DNA of 64,000 bases from Actinomycetes bacterium (GTDB taxonomy: Bacteria; Actinomycetota; Actinomycetes; S36-B12). Position 1 is the first letter of the stretch, and the number at the start of each line of letters is the position of its first letter. Location of the stretch: assembly GCA_024639145.1 (NCBI GenBank), contig JAHEIZ010000004.1, forward strand, positions 1-64,000. Reading direction: 5' to 3'. Shown here piece by piece: positions 9,333 to 17,716 of this stretch. The translations under genes were made by a program, and so were the position numbers. Below the pieces are notes generated by a model. The model was not told the DNA's origin and did not search any database. It saw only the letters and a program-made list of their open reading frames with translations.

Positions 9333-10166
9333 ATGGCCGCCGCACTCTCCATGCTCTCGGCGCTCATGTGGGGGTCGGCCGACTTTCTGGGCGGACTCAC
9401 TTCACGACGACGCCCGGCCGTCGTGGTCTACCTCGGATCCCAGGTATTCGGATTCTTGCTACTGCTGACCGTGGTGCTGGTGAGAGGTGACTGGCATTCC
9501 CCCTTGAACTACCTGTGGTGGGGAATCGGGCTGGGGATCACCGGATTCATCTCGATGATCGCCTTCTATCGCGCCCTCGCCCTAGGCCCGATGGGGCTGG
9601 TGTCCCCGCTCGTGGCAGTCTCGGTGGTCATTCCAGTCGTGGTCGGGTTCGCCCAGGGGGAATCTCCGAGTGCGGCGGAGATCGCGGGAATCGTGATTGC
9701 CTTCGTGGGAGTGCTCTTGGCAAGTGGCCCCGAGCTCACCGGTGCCGAGAGCATGAAGCCGCTGCTTTACACGGTTGTCGCAGCGATCGGCTTCGGACTG
9801 CTCTATGTCGGCATGGCCAAGGGCAGCGAGACCAGCCCATCGATGACGATGCTGACCTTCCGATCGACCTCCATCGTCATTCTTCTGGTGCTGATGGCCG
9901 CTACTAGGAGCGCCGGGGGAGTGACGAGGGCAGACCTGCCCGTGCTCGCTGCCATCGGCGTTATCGATGCCTCGGCCAATCTGCTGTTCGGCGTTGCGAG
10001 CACGATGGGAATGCTCTCGACGACGTCGGTGATTAGTTCGCTGTACCCGGTGGCTACGGCAATCCTGGCGGCTGTCGTGTTGCGCGAGCGGCTGCGACCG
10101 ATTCAGTATGTAGGTGTCACGGTGGCCATGGTCGGCGTCGTGCTGCTCAGTGCTGCTGGCGCGTGA
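9333..10166 (+). CDS. EamA/DMT superfamily permease
   Basis: A 277-residue integral membrane protein of the drug/metabolite transporter superfamily, probably an exporter of an unknown metabolite. About ten hydrophobic segments span the sequence, arranged as two EamA repeats; the first begins AAALSMLSALMWGSADFLGG, the second around LLYTVVAAIGFGLLYVG. The substrate cannot be deduced. A TAGGCT hexamer sits 6 nt before the ATG. The gene is convergent with msrB, whose stop lies at the very next base, with no room for a separate terminator. Confidence 0.88.
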   Translation: MAAALSMLSALMWGSADFLGGLTSRRRPAVVVYLGSQVFGFLLLLTVVLVRGDWHSPLNYLWWGIGLGITGFISMIAFYRALALGPMGLVSPLVAVSVVIPVVVGFAQGESPSAAEIAGIVIAFVGVLLASGPELTGAESMKPLLYTVVAAIGFGLLYVGMAKGSETSPSMTMLTFRSTSIVILLVLMAATRSAGGVTRADLPVLAAIGVIDASANLLFGVASTMGMLSTTSVISSLYPVATAILAAVVLRERLRPIQYVGVTVAMVGVVLLSAAGA

Positions 10167-10622
10167 TCACGCGTTTTCGGGCGCGAATCTCACGCTGATC
10201 GAATTGATGCAGTAACGCTGGTCGGTGGGGGTGCCGTAGCCCTCGCCCTCGAACACGTGACCCAGATGCCCACCGCAGGTCGCACAGCGAACCTCGGTCC
10301 GCACTCGACCGAGCGAGGCGTCCTCGAGATAGATCACCGAATCACCCGCGAGCGGCGAGTAGAAGCTGGGCCAGCCGCAATGCGAGTCGAACTTGGTCGT
10401 GCTCTCGAACAGGGGCGCGCCGCAGGCGCGGCACGAGTACGTGCCGCGGGCCTTGTTGTCGGTGTACTCGCCAACGAAGGGGGCTTCGGTGCCTGCCTCG
10501 CGCAGTACGTGGTACTCGGCCGGGGTCAGCTGCGTGCGCCACTCTTCCTCGGAGCGTGTCACCTCGTACGAGCCGCCATCGGGACGAGTCGAGCCTGCGC
10601 GTGCCGGAGTGTCATGAGCCAT
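10167..10622 (-). CDS. msrB: Peptide-methionine (R)-S-oxide reductase
   Basis: A 151-residue MsrB that reduces the R-epimer of methionine sulfoxide in proteins and so repairs oxidative damage. Two CxxC zinc pairs are visible (CRAC near residue 67 and CATC near residue 113). The substrate pocket motif is HCGWPSF and the catalytic cysteine lies in QRYCINSISVRF. A cysteine is also present in SHCGWP, a possible resolving residue. No signal peptide is seen, so it is cytosolic. The ATG at 10622 has a TAGCCT hexamer 6 nt upstream on the minus strand. In mycothiol-producing bacteria such enzymes are usually recycled by thioredoxin or mycoredoxin; which one acts here is not shown by the sequence. Confidence 0.97.
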   Translation of the reverse strand: MAHDTPARAGSTRPDGGSYEVTRSEEEWRTQLTPAEYHVLREAGTEAPFVGEYTDNKARGTYSCRACGAPLFESTTKFDSHCGWPSFYSPLAGDSVIYLEDASLGRVRTEVRCATCGGHLGHVFEGEGYGTPTDQRYCINSISVRFAPENA

Positions 10623-10628
10623 GAGTAC

Positions 10629-10634
10629 AGGCTA
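10629..10634 (-). promoter_or_regulatory. -10-like hexamer TAGCCT of msrB
   Basis: TAGCCT on the minus strand ends 6 nt before the msrB ATG, so the transcript probably begins at the start codon. Confidence 0.5.
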
Positions 10635-10729
10635 GATCAGAACGGCATTTCGGCGAGCGGGCCGCATGTCACGAAATCGCGTGGGCGGGGACTATGGTCG
10701 GAACTGCCCGAGCCGGAAGTGGAGGAGCA

Positions 10730-11266
10730 GTGAGCGACGTTCTCGATACCAGGGGTTCTTGGCTCAGCGGCGAGGAGCTCGATTCCGCGCGCGAGCGCCT
10801 CCCGATTGTGTATGTCGATGCCGTTCCCGTGCGCACTGACTCCCAGGGACAGGTCACCTCGATCGGACTCCTGCTGCGCGGGATGCCCGATGGAAGTATC
10901 TCGCGGGCCATCGTCTCCGGCCGAGTGCTCTACGGCGAGCGAATTCGCGACGCCCTCGTGCGCCATCTCGAGAAGGATCTCGGGCCCGTGGCACTTCCGC
11001 GTATTCCGGCGTCACCTCAGCCGTTCACTGTCGTCGAGTACTTTCCCGATCCGGAAGTCACCGGCTTTCACGATCCACGGCAGCACGCAGTGTCCTTGGC
11101 GTTCATCGTCCCGTGCGGAGGGGATTGCTCGCCTTCGCAGGATGCCCTCGACCTTGTCTGGGTGTCGCCGATGGAGGTCACCTCGCCCGACTTCGAGCTG
11201 GAGATGTCGGGCGGTCAAGGACGCCTCGTGCGCATGGCCCTCGCACACTGCGGCTTGCTGCCCTAG
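10730..11266 (+). CDS. DUF4916 (Nudix-like) protein
   Basis: A 178-residue protein resembling the actinobacterial DUF4916 family, which is related to Nudix hydrolases. The body contains IVYVDAVPVRTD, GLLLRGMPDGS, a helix-rich centre with VRHLEKDLGPVALPR, and AVSLAFIVPCGG. A strict Nudix box (GX5EX7REUXEEXGU) is not evident, so hydrolase activity is doubtful. The GTG start at 10730 is chosen because a strong GGAGGAG precedes it; an in-frame ATG at 10694 has no such site. It is monocistronic and convergent with the enoyl-CoA hydratase gene, whose stop begins at the next base. Confidence 0.75.
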   Translation: MSDVLDTRGSWLSGEELDSARERLPIVYVDAVPVRTDSQGQVTSIGLLLRGMPDGSISRAIVSGRVLYGERIRDALVRHLEKDLGPVALPRIPASPQPFTVVEYFPDPEVTGFHDPRQHAVSLAFIVPCGGDCSPSQDALDLVWVSPMEVTSPDFELEMSGGQGRLVRMALAHCGLLP

Positions 11267-12049
11267 TCAGGCCCCGCGCGGCGGAAAGTTCACTGCGCGC
11301 TTCTCGCCTTTGGCTGCAAGCGCCTCAGCGAGATCGGGTAGACCGAAGGACACCTTCATCATTGCCAGCGACTCGTCGACAGCGACGGGCAGAGGCTGTT
11401 CGCTGACGCGCAGTAGCTGACCCTTCATGGCCGCCATCGAGGCAGGCGAGCAGTTGTCCGCGATATCGCGCGCCCATTCCACCGCGCGCGTCAGCGGATC
11501 GTCCGCGATCTCGTTGATGAGGCCGATGCGCAGCGCCTCGGCGGCATCGATGGCACGACCTGACAGCAGCAGCTCAGTGGCATTGCCGTAGCCGACCAAG
11601 CGCGGGAGGAGCCAGGCTATGCCGTACTCGGCGACCAGTCCCAAGCGGCTGAAGGTGGTGCCCATACGCACCCCTGAGCCGATAATGCGAACGTCGGCGC
11701 AGATGGCGAGAAGGAAGCCAATACCCGCGCAGGCGCCATTGATGGCAGTCACCACGGGAGTGCCGATCATCAGCGCACGGAAGGGGAGGGTCTCGGCTGA
11801 CTGCTCGTCGACGTATTTATTGAGGCCGTCGGTGCCCTCGGCGAGTACCGAGAGATCGGCACCAGCGCAGAAGCCCTTCCCGGCACCGGTGACCACGATG
11901 ACTCGTACCTGAGGATCGGCATCGGCTCGCTGGAGCAGCTCTGCGTAGAGCTCGCCCATGCCGGGGAGCATGGCGTTCATCCGATCTGGACGATTCAAGG
12001 TGATGGTCGCGATGCCGTCGGCCACGGAATACAGGATGTCGTCAGTCAT
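11267..12049 (-). CDS. Enoyl-CoA hydratase/isomerase family protein
   Basis: A 260-residue stand-alone crotonase. The oxyanion-hole loops are visible as GKGFCAGADLSVL (about residues 58-70) and INGACAGIGFLLAI (about 104-117). The position that holds one catalytic glutamate in true hydratases reads in GTTFSRLGLVAEYGIAWLLPR, where a glutamate in AEYG may serve; the acidic pair is incomplete, so it could be an isomerase, hydrolase or another crotonase rather than a short-chain hydratase. A CAGACT hexamer lies 6 nt before the ATG on the minus strand, one mismatch from the leaderless consensus. It is divergent from the acyl-ACP desaturase gene, which suggests a fatty-acid role. Confidence 0.88.
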   Translation of the reverse strand: MTDDILYSVADGIATITLNRPDRMNAMLPGMGELYAELLQRADADPQVRVIVVTGAGKGFCAGADLSVLAEGTDGLNKYVDEQSAETLPFRALMIGTPVVTAINGACAGIGFLLAICADVRIIGSGVRMGTTFSRLGLVAEYGIAWLLPRLVGYGNATELLLSGRAIDAAEALRIGLINEIADDPLTRAVEWARDIADNCSPASMAAMKGQLLRVSEQPLPVAVDESLAMMKVSFGLPDLAEALAAKGEKRAVNFPPRGA

Positions 12050-12101
12050 GAGCAGAGTCTGGCATCTGAGGAGCCCGGGCAGGGGTGGGATCGCTGTGAG
12101 G

Positions 12102-12132
12102 TTTCCCTCGAGGCGAGCGTGAATTTCCCTCG
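12102..12132. repeat. Two 9-bp direct repeats TTTCCCTCG upstream of the desaturase gene
   Basis: Identical copies at 12102-12110 and 12124-12132 are spaced 22 bp start to start, about two helical turns, inside the 125-bp intergenic region between the divergent hydratase and desaturase genes. The geometry suits a regulator binding one DNA face. The binding protein is unknown. Confidence 0.4.
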
Positions 12133-12174
12133 TGCCGAGTATGAATACCGAGTCGAATCTGAGAGGCTGAACAT

Positions 12175-13122
12175 GTGACCGCCCTTGCTGATGACGTCCG
12201 TACCCAGAACCTCCTGCGCGAACTCGAGCCAGTCGTCGAGGCTGAGCTGAATCGCCATCTGTCGATGGCCAAGGAGTGGTTCCCGCATGAGTACGTCCCG
12301 TGGGGCGAGGGCGTGAACTTCGCCGGTGTTCTCGAGGGCAAGGACTGGACCCCGGAGGAGCAGCGGTTCAGCGAGGCAGCTCGTACGAGTCTCGTCATCA
12401 ATCTGCTCACCGAGGACAACCTGCCGAGCTACCACCGGGAGATCTCCACGTACCTCGGTCGCGATGGCGTGTGGGGCGAATGGATTGGTCGCTGGACAGC
12501 CGAGGAAGGGCGCCATGGCATCGCCATTCGTGACTACCTCACCGTGACCCGCGCGGTCGATCCCGTTGCCCTCGAACGAGCCCGCATGACTCATATGACC
12601 GAGGGATTCGACGCCATACATCCCGGGGCGATCTCCGGACTGGCCTACGTGTCGTTCCAGGAGCTTGCGACGCGGGTCTCGCATCGCAACACCGGAGCAG
12701 CGACGGGGGATCCGATCGCCGAGCAGCTCTTCGCTCGCATTGCCACTGATGAGAACCTGCACATGGTGTTCTACCGCAACGTCATGGAAGCGATCTTCGA
12801 GCTCGAGCCCGATGAGGCGATGGTGGCGGTGCTCAACAATGTTCGCGACTTCGCGATGCCCGGTCACGGCATCGAGGGATTCGGGCGCAAGGCAGTCGAG
12901 ATTGCCGTGGCCGGAATCTACGATCTTCGCCAGCACAAGGACGATGTCGTCATGCCGGTTCTCCGCAAGTGGCGCGTCTTTGAGCGCGAGGACTTCGGTA
13001 CCGAGGGGCAGCGCGCGCGGGATGAGCTCGCAGTTCTTCTCGAGGGACTTGAGGTCGGTGCTGTGCGCTTCGAGGAGCGTCGTGACGCCCTGAAGGTCCG
13101 CTTGGCTGCGCGCGACGCGTAG
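12175..13122 (+). CDS. Acyl-[acyl-carrier-protein] desaturase (soluble di-iron)
   Basis: A 315-residue soluble fatty-acid desaturase of the plant stearoyl-ACP type, similar to mycobacterial DesA1/DesA2. It introduces a double bond into ACP-bound acyl chains using a di-iron centre. The two ExxH iron motifs are EEGRH (near residue 110) and DENLH (near residue 197), with the additional glutamates in NLLTEDNLPSYHREI. No membrane segment is present. The GTG start at 12175 follows GAGGCT placed 6 nt upstream, a one-mismatch version of the window's leaderless -10. Tandem repeats upstream may be an operator. It is followed by an envelope acyltransferase 27 bp later, perhaps in the same transcript. 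Confidence 0.93.
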   Translation: MTALADDVRTQNLLRELEPVVEAELNRHLSMAKEWFPHEYVPWGEGVNFAGVLEGKDWTPEEQRFSEAARTSLVINLLTEDNLPSYHREISTYLGRDGVWGEWIGRWTAEEGRHGIAIRDYLTVTRAVDPVALERARMTHMTEGFDAIHPGAISGLAYVSFQELATRVSHRNTGAATGDPIAEQLFARIATDENLHMVFYRNVMEAIFELEPDEAMVAVLNNVRDFAMPGHGIEGFGRKAVEIAVAGIYDLRQHKDDVVMPVLRKWRVFEREDFGTEGQRARDELAVLLEGLEVGAVRFEERRDALKVRLAARDA

Positions 13123-13149
13123 TCGTCTACTGATCAGGATTTCACGAGA

Positions 13150-15114
13150 GTGAATGCGGGTACACCGATGCCCGTGGCGGCTAGGCGCCGGTTCAGGCCA
13201 GAGATCGAGGGTCTACGCGCAGTTGCTGCGTTCCTTGTCGTCATCTTCCATGTGTTCATCGGCAAGGTCTCCGGCGGTGTCGACGTTTTCTTCGTTGTTG
13301 CCGGTTTCCTGATCACGCTCATCCTGATCGACCAGGTGGTCGTGCGCGGCGGCCTGGCACCAGGGCGCTATTTCTCGCGGCTCGCATCACGACTTCTGCC
13401 CATGTCGATTCTCGTGCTCATCGTTGTCTCCGCGGCGATCTTGCTGCTGGCACCGCTGTGGTATCAGGCACCGTGGATGAGGCAAGTGGGCTGGTCCTCG
13501 TTGTATCTCGAGAACTGGTCACTGGCGGGGGAGTCAGTTGAATACCTGAACAAGGCAGCGCCTGCGAGCCCGGTACAGCAGTTTTGGGCGCTGTCGATCC
13601 AAGGTCAGTTCTACGTGATCTGGATCCTGCTGTTCGCCCTTGCATTACTCTTCGTGCGCCTTGTAAAGACCCTGAATGTCACACGCGTAATCACCGTCAT
13701 TCTCATCATCACCTTCGGCATTTCGCTCGCATACTCAGTGCAGATGGAGCGCGACGGAGCCCTGAACGCCTACTTCCACACGGGGACACGTGTGTGGGAG
13801 TTCGCGGCCGGCGGCCTGCTGGCGCTGACGATCATGAATGGTCGTCGATTCGCCACCCTTGTGGCGGTTCCTGCGGGCTGGATCGGACTTGCACTACTGC
13901 TCACCTGCGGAATCGCGATCGGTGCGCCGTCGAACTTCCCGGGCTGGGCCGCCCTCTGGCCCGTCACCGGTGCGGTCTTGATCCTGATCAGCGGTGACGC
14001 ACGCACGAATTCCCGATGGTCGGTCACCCGGCTTCTCGGCAGCAGGCCGCTCGTGTGGGCGGGCGCCTTCAGCTATGCGCTCTACCTGTGGCATTGGCCG
14101 ATCCTGGTCTTCTACCGCATCCGCACCGGAACCTACGCGGTCACGCTGGTGCCGGGCATCGCGATCATCGTGTCCGCCGTGGTGCTGGCGTATGTCACCA
14201 CTCGCCTTCTTGACGGCGGTCTGCGTACACGCGTGCTCTCGGCCTGGAGCGCAACGCGCATCCTGGTGACCGGTGGAGTCTGCCTGGCCGTCATCGCCGG
14301 CTGTGCGTTCGGAAGCGGGTGGCTGCGCTCGAATCTGCTCATCGAGCGCGTCGGCGATCCGCGCTCTGCGCACGTCGACAATCTCGCCTCGGCTCGCGAG
14401 GACTTCCCGATGGTCTACCTCAACGGCTGCGTGCAGGATCTCTCTCATTCGGCCGTCATTGAATGCGCAGCAGGTGATCCGGCCGGAACAACCACAGTCA
14501 TGCTCGTCGGCGGAAGTCACACCGCCCACTGGTTCCCGGCCATTGATGCTCTCGCCAAGGAACGAGGATGGAGGGTCATCACGGCCTTGAAGGATGCCTG
14601 CCGATTCACGATGGTCGAGGACGAATCCGCGATCGGCGGAACTTCCTGCCACGAGTGGAATGACTCGCTGATGTACCGCCTGAGGCAGAACCCACCGGAT
14701 CTCATCGTCACGACATCGACAGTCAGTGATGGAGGAGGTGAGTTCACGCCGGATGGGTACGTCGAGCAATGGCGAACGCTGCAGTCACTCGGCGTCGACG
14801 TTGTCGGCATTCGCGATACGCCGCGGTGGATGCGCGACCCGGTGGACTGCCTGTGGGCCAATCCCGACGACATCACATCGTGCTCAGTGCCCAGAAGTCA
14901 GAATCTGGCTCCGTCAGATCCGGCTGCACTTCGAGAAGACCTACCTTCGAATGTCACCTTGATTGATGTGAACGACCGAATCTGTGAAGGCGATATCTGC
15001 TCGGCGGTCATCGGGGACACAGTCGTCTACTGGGATCTCTCGCACCTGTCAGCAACCTTCGCAGCCAGCCTCGCTGGCGCCATTGGCGAGGGATTCCCAT
15101 CCAAATATCAATGA
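13150..15114 (+). CDS. Acyltransferase 3 family protein with C-terminal SGNH domain (OafA/YrhL type)
   Basis: A 654-residue envelope acyltransferase. The N-terminal half (about 1-370) is the ten-helix acyltransferase-3 domain, starting with RPEIEGLRAVAAFLVVIFHVF, whose histidine is the family's catalytic residue, followed by GGVDVFFVVAGFLIT. The C-terminal half is an extracytoplasmic SGNH domain: the serine lies in LVGGSHTAHW and the late Asp/His pair in WDLSHLSATFAA. Such proteins O-acetylate or O-acylate cell-wall glycans, teichoic acids or exopolysaccharides; the acceptor here is unknown. A GTG start at 13150 is used; no ribosome-binding site or -10 element decides it, and the ATG at 13168 is an alternative. 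Confidence 0.93.
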   Translation: MNAGTPMPVAARRRFRPEIEGLRAVAAFLVVIFHVFIGKVSGGVDVFFVVAGFLITLILIDQVVVRGGLAPGRYFSRLASRLLPMSILVLIVVSAAILLLAPLWYQAPWMRQVGWSSLYLENWSLAGESVEYLNKAAPASPVQQFWALSIQGQFYVIWILLFALALLFVRLVKTLNVTRVITVILIITFGISLAYSVQMERDGALNAYFHTGTRVWEFAAGGLLALTIMNGRRFATLVAVPAGWIGLALLLTCGIAIGAPSNFPGWAALWPVTGAVLILISGDARTNSRWSVTRLLGSRPLVWAGAFSYALYLWHWPILVFYRIRTGTYAVTLVPGIAIIVSAVVLAYVTTRLLDGGLRTRVLSAWSATRILVTGGVCLAVIAGCAFGSGWLRSNLLIERVGDPRSAHVDNLASAREDFPMVYLNGCVQDLSHSAVIECAAGDPAGTTTVMLVGGSHTAHWFPAIDALAKERGWRVITALKDACRFTMVEDESAIGGTSCHEWNDSLMYRLRQNPPDLIVTTSTVSDGGGEFTPDGYVEQWRTLQSLGVDVVGIRDTPRWMRDPVDCLWANPDDITSCSVPRSQNLAPSDPAALREDLPSNVTLIDVNDRICEGDICSAVIGDTVVYWDLSHLSATFAASLAGAIGEGFPSKYQ

Positions 15115-15150
15115 TCGGCGCGGCACATAGGCAAGTACCCCACCGCCTGG

Positions 15151-15156
15151 TCTGAT
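15151..15156 (+). promoter_or_regulatory. -10-like hexamer TCTGAT of first FUSC-like gene
   Basis: TCTGAT ends 6 nt before the ATG at 15163. The same hexamer at the same distance precedes the second copy, so the promoter was probably duplicated with the gene. Confidence 0.4.
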
Positions 15157-15162
15157 TCCCAT

Positions 15163-16200
15163 ATGTCCACAGCTCCCGATAGTCCTGCCTCGCCTGCACC
15201 TGGACCTGCGAGTCATTCGGGTCGCAAGGCGGCCAAGATCGTCGTGCTGTCGATCGTCATGCTCAACGTCGCGGCCTTCGCGCCAGCGATGATCCTCGGC
15301 GCCCTCGGCTGGCACGACGGCGTCTTCGTGGCGATGCTGGCGGGTCTCGCAGCATTCATGGCCTGCTTCATGGGTTCCGGGTGGCAGACCGGACTGAGGG
15401 TCTCAGTGCCGTTCGCGGCGTTCACGGCGTTGACCGTGTGGGCTGCGCCATATGCCCTTCCGGCGGCGCTAGTGCTCGGTGCCGCGGCTTTTTGGCGTGG
15501 ATACGGTGCGCGGCTCGGCCTGCACAATGCTCTGATGATGACGGTGATCGCCCTGGGCTTCATCGTCACTCAGCCGCCGAAATTCGATGGAGCCTCTCTC
15601 GCGCCGGTGATCGCAGGTCTGATCACGCTGGGTGCCTCTCTCTACGTAACACTCGTGATGTTCGTTGCTCGACGGTGGATGCACCCGCCCGCTCTGACCA
15701 AGCTCGTGACCTCGCGGGTCGTGGCGTACAGCAGCATCCTGGCCGTGATGATCGGCGGGGTGACCTGGTGCGTAGTTCATTTCGATCTCGGACATGCCGG
15801 GGCCTGGATCATCCTGACAATCCTGGTGGTGTTTCAGCCCTATCTCGGTACCAGTTATTCCAAAGCCGGACAGCGCATCATCGGCACAGCTCTGGGCTTC
15901 GTTGTGGCCAGCGTCATCGGTCTCTTTATCTCAAGCGGGCCGTGGCTCTATCTGATCGGGGTGATTCTCTTCATGGTGGCGGGCTCGTTCATGATGCTGG
16001 GCAAGCCCTATTGGGTCTTCGTCCTGTTCTTGACGCCGGCGGTCGTGCTGTTCACCTCAGCCGGCTCAACCGTTGACCAGACTGCCGTGATCCGGCTCGA
16101 GGCAACAGGCGTGGGAGTCCTGGTCACCCTTCTGGTGATGCTTCTATTGACCCCGCTGGCCAAGCGCCTGCAGGTGAAATCAGGAGCATCCAAGTTCTAG
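15163..16200 (+). CDS. FUSC-like inner-membrane protein, copy 1
   Basis: A 345-residue multi-pass membrane protein resembling the FUSC (fusaric-acid-resistance/aromatic-acid exporter-like) family. A short hydrophilic N-terminus rich in Ser/Pro/Ala is followed by about ten hydrophobic segments. Recognisable family features are the central GHAGAWIILTILVVFQPYLG and the following SKAGQRIIGTALGFVV, which correspond to the conserved FUSC core. It lacks the large soluble domains of PET-type exporters. The adjacent copy 49 bp downstream is clearly homologous along its whole length, so this is a tandem duplication. The transported substrate is unknown. Confidence 0.8.
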   Translation: MSTAPDSPASPAPGPASHSGRKAAKIVVLSIVMLNVAAFAPAMILGALGWHDGVFVAMLAGLAAFMACFMGSGWQTGLRVSVPFAAFTALTVWAAPYALPAALVLGAAAFWRGYGARLGLHNALMMTVIALGFIVTQPPKFDGASLAPVIAGLITLGASLYVTLVMFVARRWMHPPALTKLVTSRVVAYSSILAVMIGGVTWCVVHFDLGHAGAWIILTILVVFQPYLGTSYSKAGQRIIGTALGFVVASVIGLFISSGPWLYLIGVILFMVAGSFMMLGKPYWVFVLFLTPAVVLFTSAGSTVDQTAVIRLEATGVGVLVTLLVMLLLTPLAKRLQVKSGASKF

Positions 16201-16237
16201 TCGGCGCGCGCTGTCCCTGAATCGGTCCCTGACCTGC

Positions 16238-16243
16238 TCTGAT
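16238..16243 (+). promoter_or_regulatory. -10-like hexamer TCTGAT of second FUSC-like gene
   Basis: TCTGAT ends 6 nt before the ATG at 16250, matching the element of the first copy in sequence and position. Confidence 0.4.
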
Positions 16244-16249
16244 TACGCA

Positions 16250-17272
16250 ATGACCTCACCGACCGCGACCTCACCGACCGCGACCCCACCGAAGTTCGCC
16301 AAGACGAAGAACATCGTGATTTCGGTACTCCTGATGGTGATCGCCGGCTTCTCGCCGGCAATCGTCATGGGTGCGCTCGGCTGGAAGAGTGCCGTGAGCG
16401 TTGCGATGCTGGCTGGGCTGGCATCTTTCATGGCATGCACGATGGGTAAAGGATGGACGTCCGGTCTCATCATCGCGCTGCCGTTCTCTGTTCTCACTGC
16501 ACTCACGGTGTGGGCTGCGCCCTATGCGCTCGCCGCAGCTGTCGTGTTGGCCGTAGCCGCGTTCTTCCGGGGGTACGGAGCCAAGGCAGGGCTGCACAAC
16601 GCGTTCCTGACCACCGTGATTGCCCTGGGCTTTCTTGTGGCAGCTCCGCCTAAGTTCACTGGTTCTGTGCCGTCGCCCATCATGGCCGGCCTAGTCACGC
16701 TCGTGACCGTGCTCTGGGTGACGCTCATCGTCTTCATTGCGCAGCGTTGGGTCCACCCGCCGAAGCTCGCTCCGATCGAGACCACTCGCGTGCTTTGGTT
16801 TAGTGCACTGCTGGCGTTACTCGTGGGCATCGCCACCTGGTGTGTTGTCCACTTCGACCTCGGCCACGGTGGTGGATGGATCATCCTGACGATTCTCGTG
16901 GTCTTCCAGCCCTACATGGATTCGAGCTTCTCGAAAGCCGGCGGGCGTGCACTCGGCACCCTGGCCGGATTCGTCATCGCGATCGCGGTCGGAGCCGTGG
17001 TCACGAATGGTCCGCTTCTCTACCTGATCGGCACGATTTTCATGATCGCTTCCATGGTCTTCATGCTGGGCGGCAAGCCCTACTGGCTGTTCGCAGCCTT
17101 CCTCACCCCGGCCATCGTGCTGTACGAGAGTGCTGGGTCGACGGTGACAAAGGTGGCGCTTGAGCGTCTCGAGGCAACGATCGTGGGAATCGCGGGCACT
17201 CTTGTCGTGCTGGCGCTCCTGTATCCGGTGGCCAAGCATTGGCAGCGCAAGAGCGGGGCTTCGACCTACTAA
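16250..17272 (+). CDS. FUSC-like inner-membrane protein, copy 2
   Basis: A 340-residue paralogue of the preceding gene, sharing long identical blocks such as LTALTVWAAPYAL and the core GGGWIILTILVVFQPYM followed by SKAGGRALGTLAGFV. About ten membrane segments are predicted from hydrophobicity. The N-terminus contains a two-copy in-frame 15-nt repeat (16253-16267 and 16268-16282) encoding TSPTA twice, a likely slippage product in an unconstrained tail. Both paralogues end with a near-identical basic tail (KSGAS). It converges on the Dabb-domain gene with overlapping stop codons at 17269-17272. A transport function is inferred from the family only. Confidence 0.8.
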   Translation: MTSPTATSPTATPPKFAKTKNIVISVLLMVIAGFSPAIVMGALGWKSAVSVAMLAGLASFMACTMGKGWTSGLIIALPFSVLTALTVWAAPYALAAAVVLAVAAFFRGYGAKAGLHNAFLTTVIALGFLVAAPPKFTGSVPSPIMAGLVTLVTVLWVTLIVFIAQRWVHPPKLAPIETTRVLWFSALLALLVGIATWCVVHFDLGHGGGWIILTILVVFQPYMDSSFSKAGGRALGTLAGFVIAIAVGAVVTNGPLLYLIGTIFMIASMVFMLGGKPYWLFAAFLTPAIVLYESAGSTVTKVALERLEATIVGIAGTLVVLALLYPVAKHWQRKSGASTY

Positions 17273-17610
17273 GCGAAATTCTTGAGCGGCACCTGTATCG
17301 CCGTGATGTAGGCCATTGAACTTTGATGGGTGCCCAGGAAGTTCGCGTGCAGCGGATGTGCGAGGTAGGCCTCGAACTCCGTCATCGAGGCGAAGTCCAT
17401 GCACACTAGCCAGGTGGCAGTCACGGGAGCCGCAGGTCGGCGACCGAGATCGCGATGAAGGGTGGCTGCCTGCGCATGCGGATGCTCTGCTACGAGTTGA
17501 TGGAGATCCGCCTCGAGAGGCTCCCGAAGGCTCGCGTCGAGACCTGGCTCAAGTCGAATATTGACGATATGACGAATCGGCTCGGACCAGGCGGCGTCAG
17601 TGGTGCTCAT
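17269..17610 (-). CDS. Dabb (stress-responsive alpha/beta barrel) domain protein
   Basis: A 113-residue protein consisting of a single Dabb/ferredoxin-like barrel domain: strand HIVNIRLEPG, the loop TLHRDLGRRPAA, the core TWLVCMDFASMTEFEAYLAHPLHANFL and a C-terminal strand. Dabb proteins form small dimeric barrels and include a few cyclases, but most have unknown roles. The ATG at 17610 is chosen over an upstream GTG at 17625 because it gives the usual family start and has a short G-rich sequence before it. It lies alone on the minus strand. There is no signal peptide. Confidence 0.8.
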   Translation of the reverse strand: MSTTDAAWSEPIRHIVNIRLEPGLDASLREPLEADLHQLVAEHPHAQAATLHRDLGRRPAAPVTATWLVCMDFASMTEFEAYLAHPLHANFLGTHQSSMAYITAIQVPLKNFA

Positions 17611-17665
17611 GGCCCCATTCTTCACCGTGGCTACGCACTGGCCCAGGGACCACCCACTGGAACGA

Positions 17666-17695
17666 CGAAGGCCCCCGCCGAAGCGGGGGCCTTCG
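17666..17695 (-). terminator. Strong terminator hairpin downstream of tRNA-Leu
   Basis: Perfect 13-bp inverted repeat (arms 17666-17678 and 17683-17695) with a 4-nt loop, extremely G+C-rich. It begins 22 bp after the 3' end of the minus-strand tRNA. The tail on the minus strand is only moderately T-rich. Confidence 0.75.
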
Positions 17696-17716
17696 CGTAT
17701 CGCTGTCTCAACGACG

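Noticed and set aside
12046-12936. Minus-strand 296-codon frame over the desaturase gene
   Set aside because: It overlaps the desaturase, whose iron-binding motifs are complete, so it is a shadow.
13894-14769. Minus-strand open frame inside the acyltransferase gene
   Set aside because: The protein is rich in Arg, Asp and His with no domain, as expected of an antisense shadow; the plus-strand gene has catalytic motifs.
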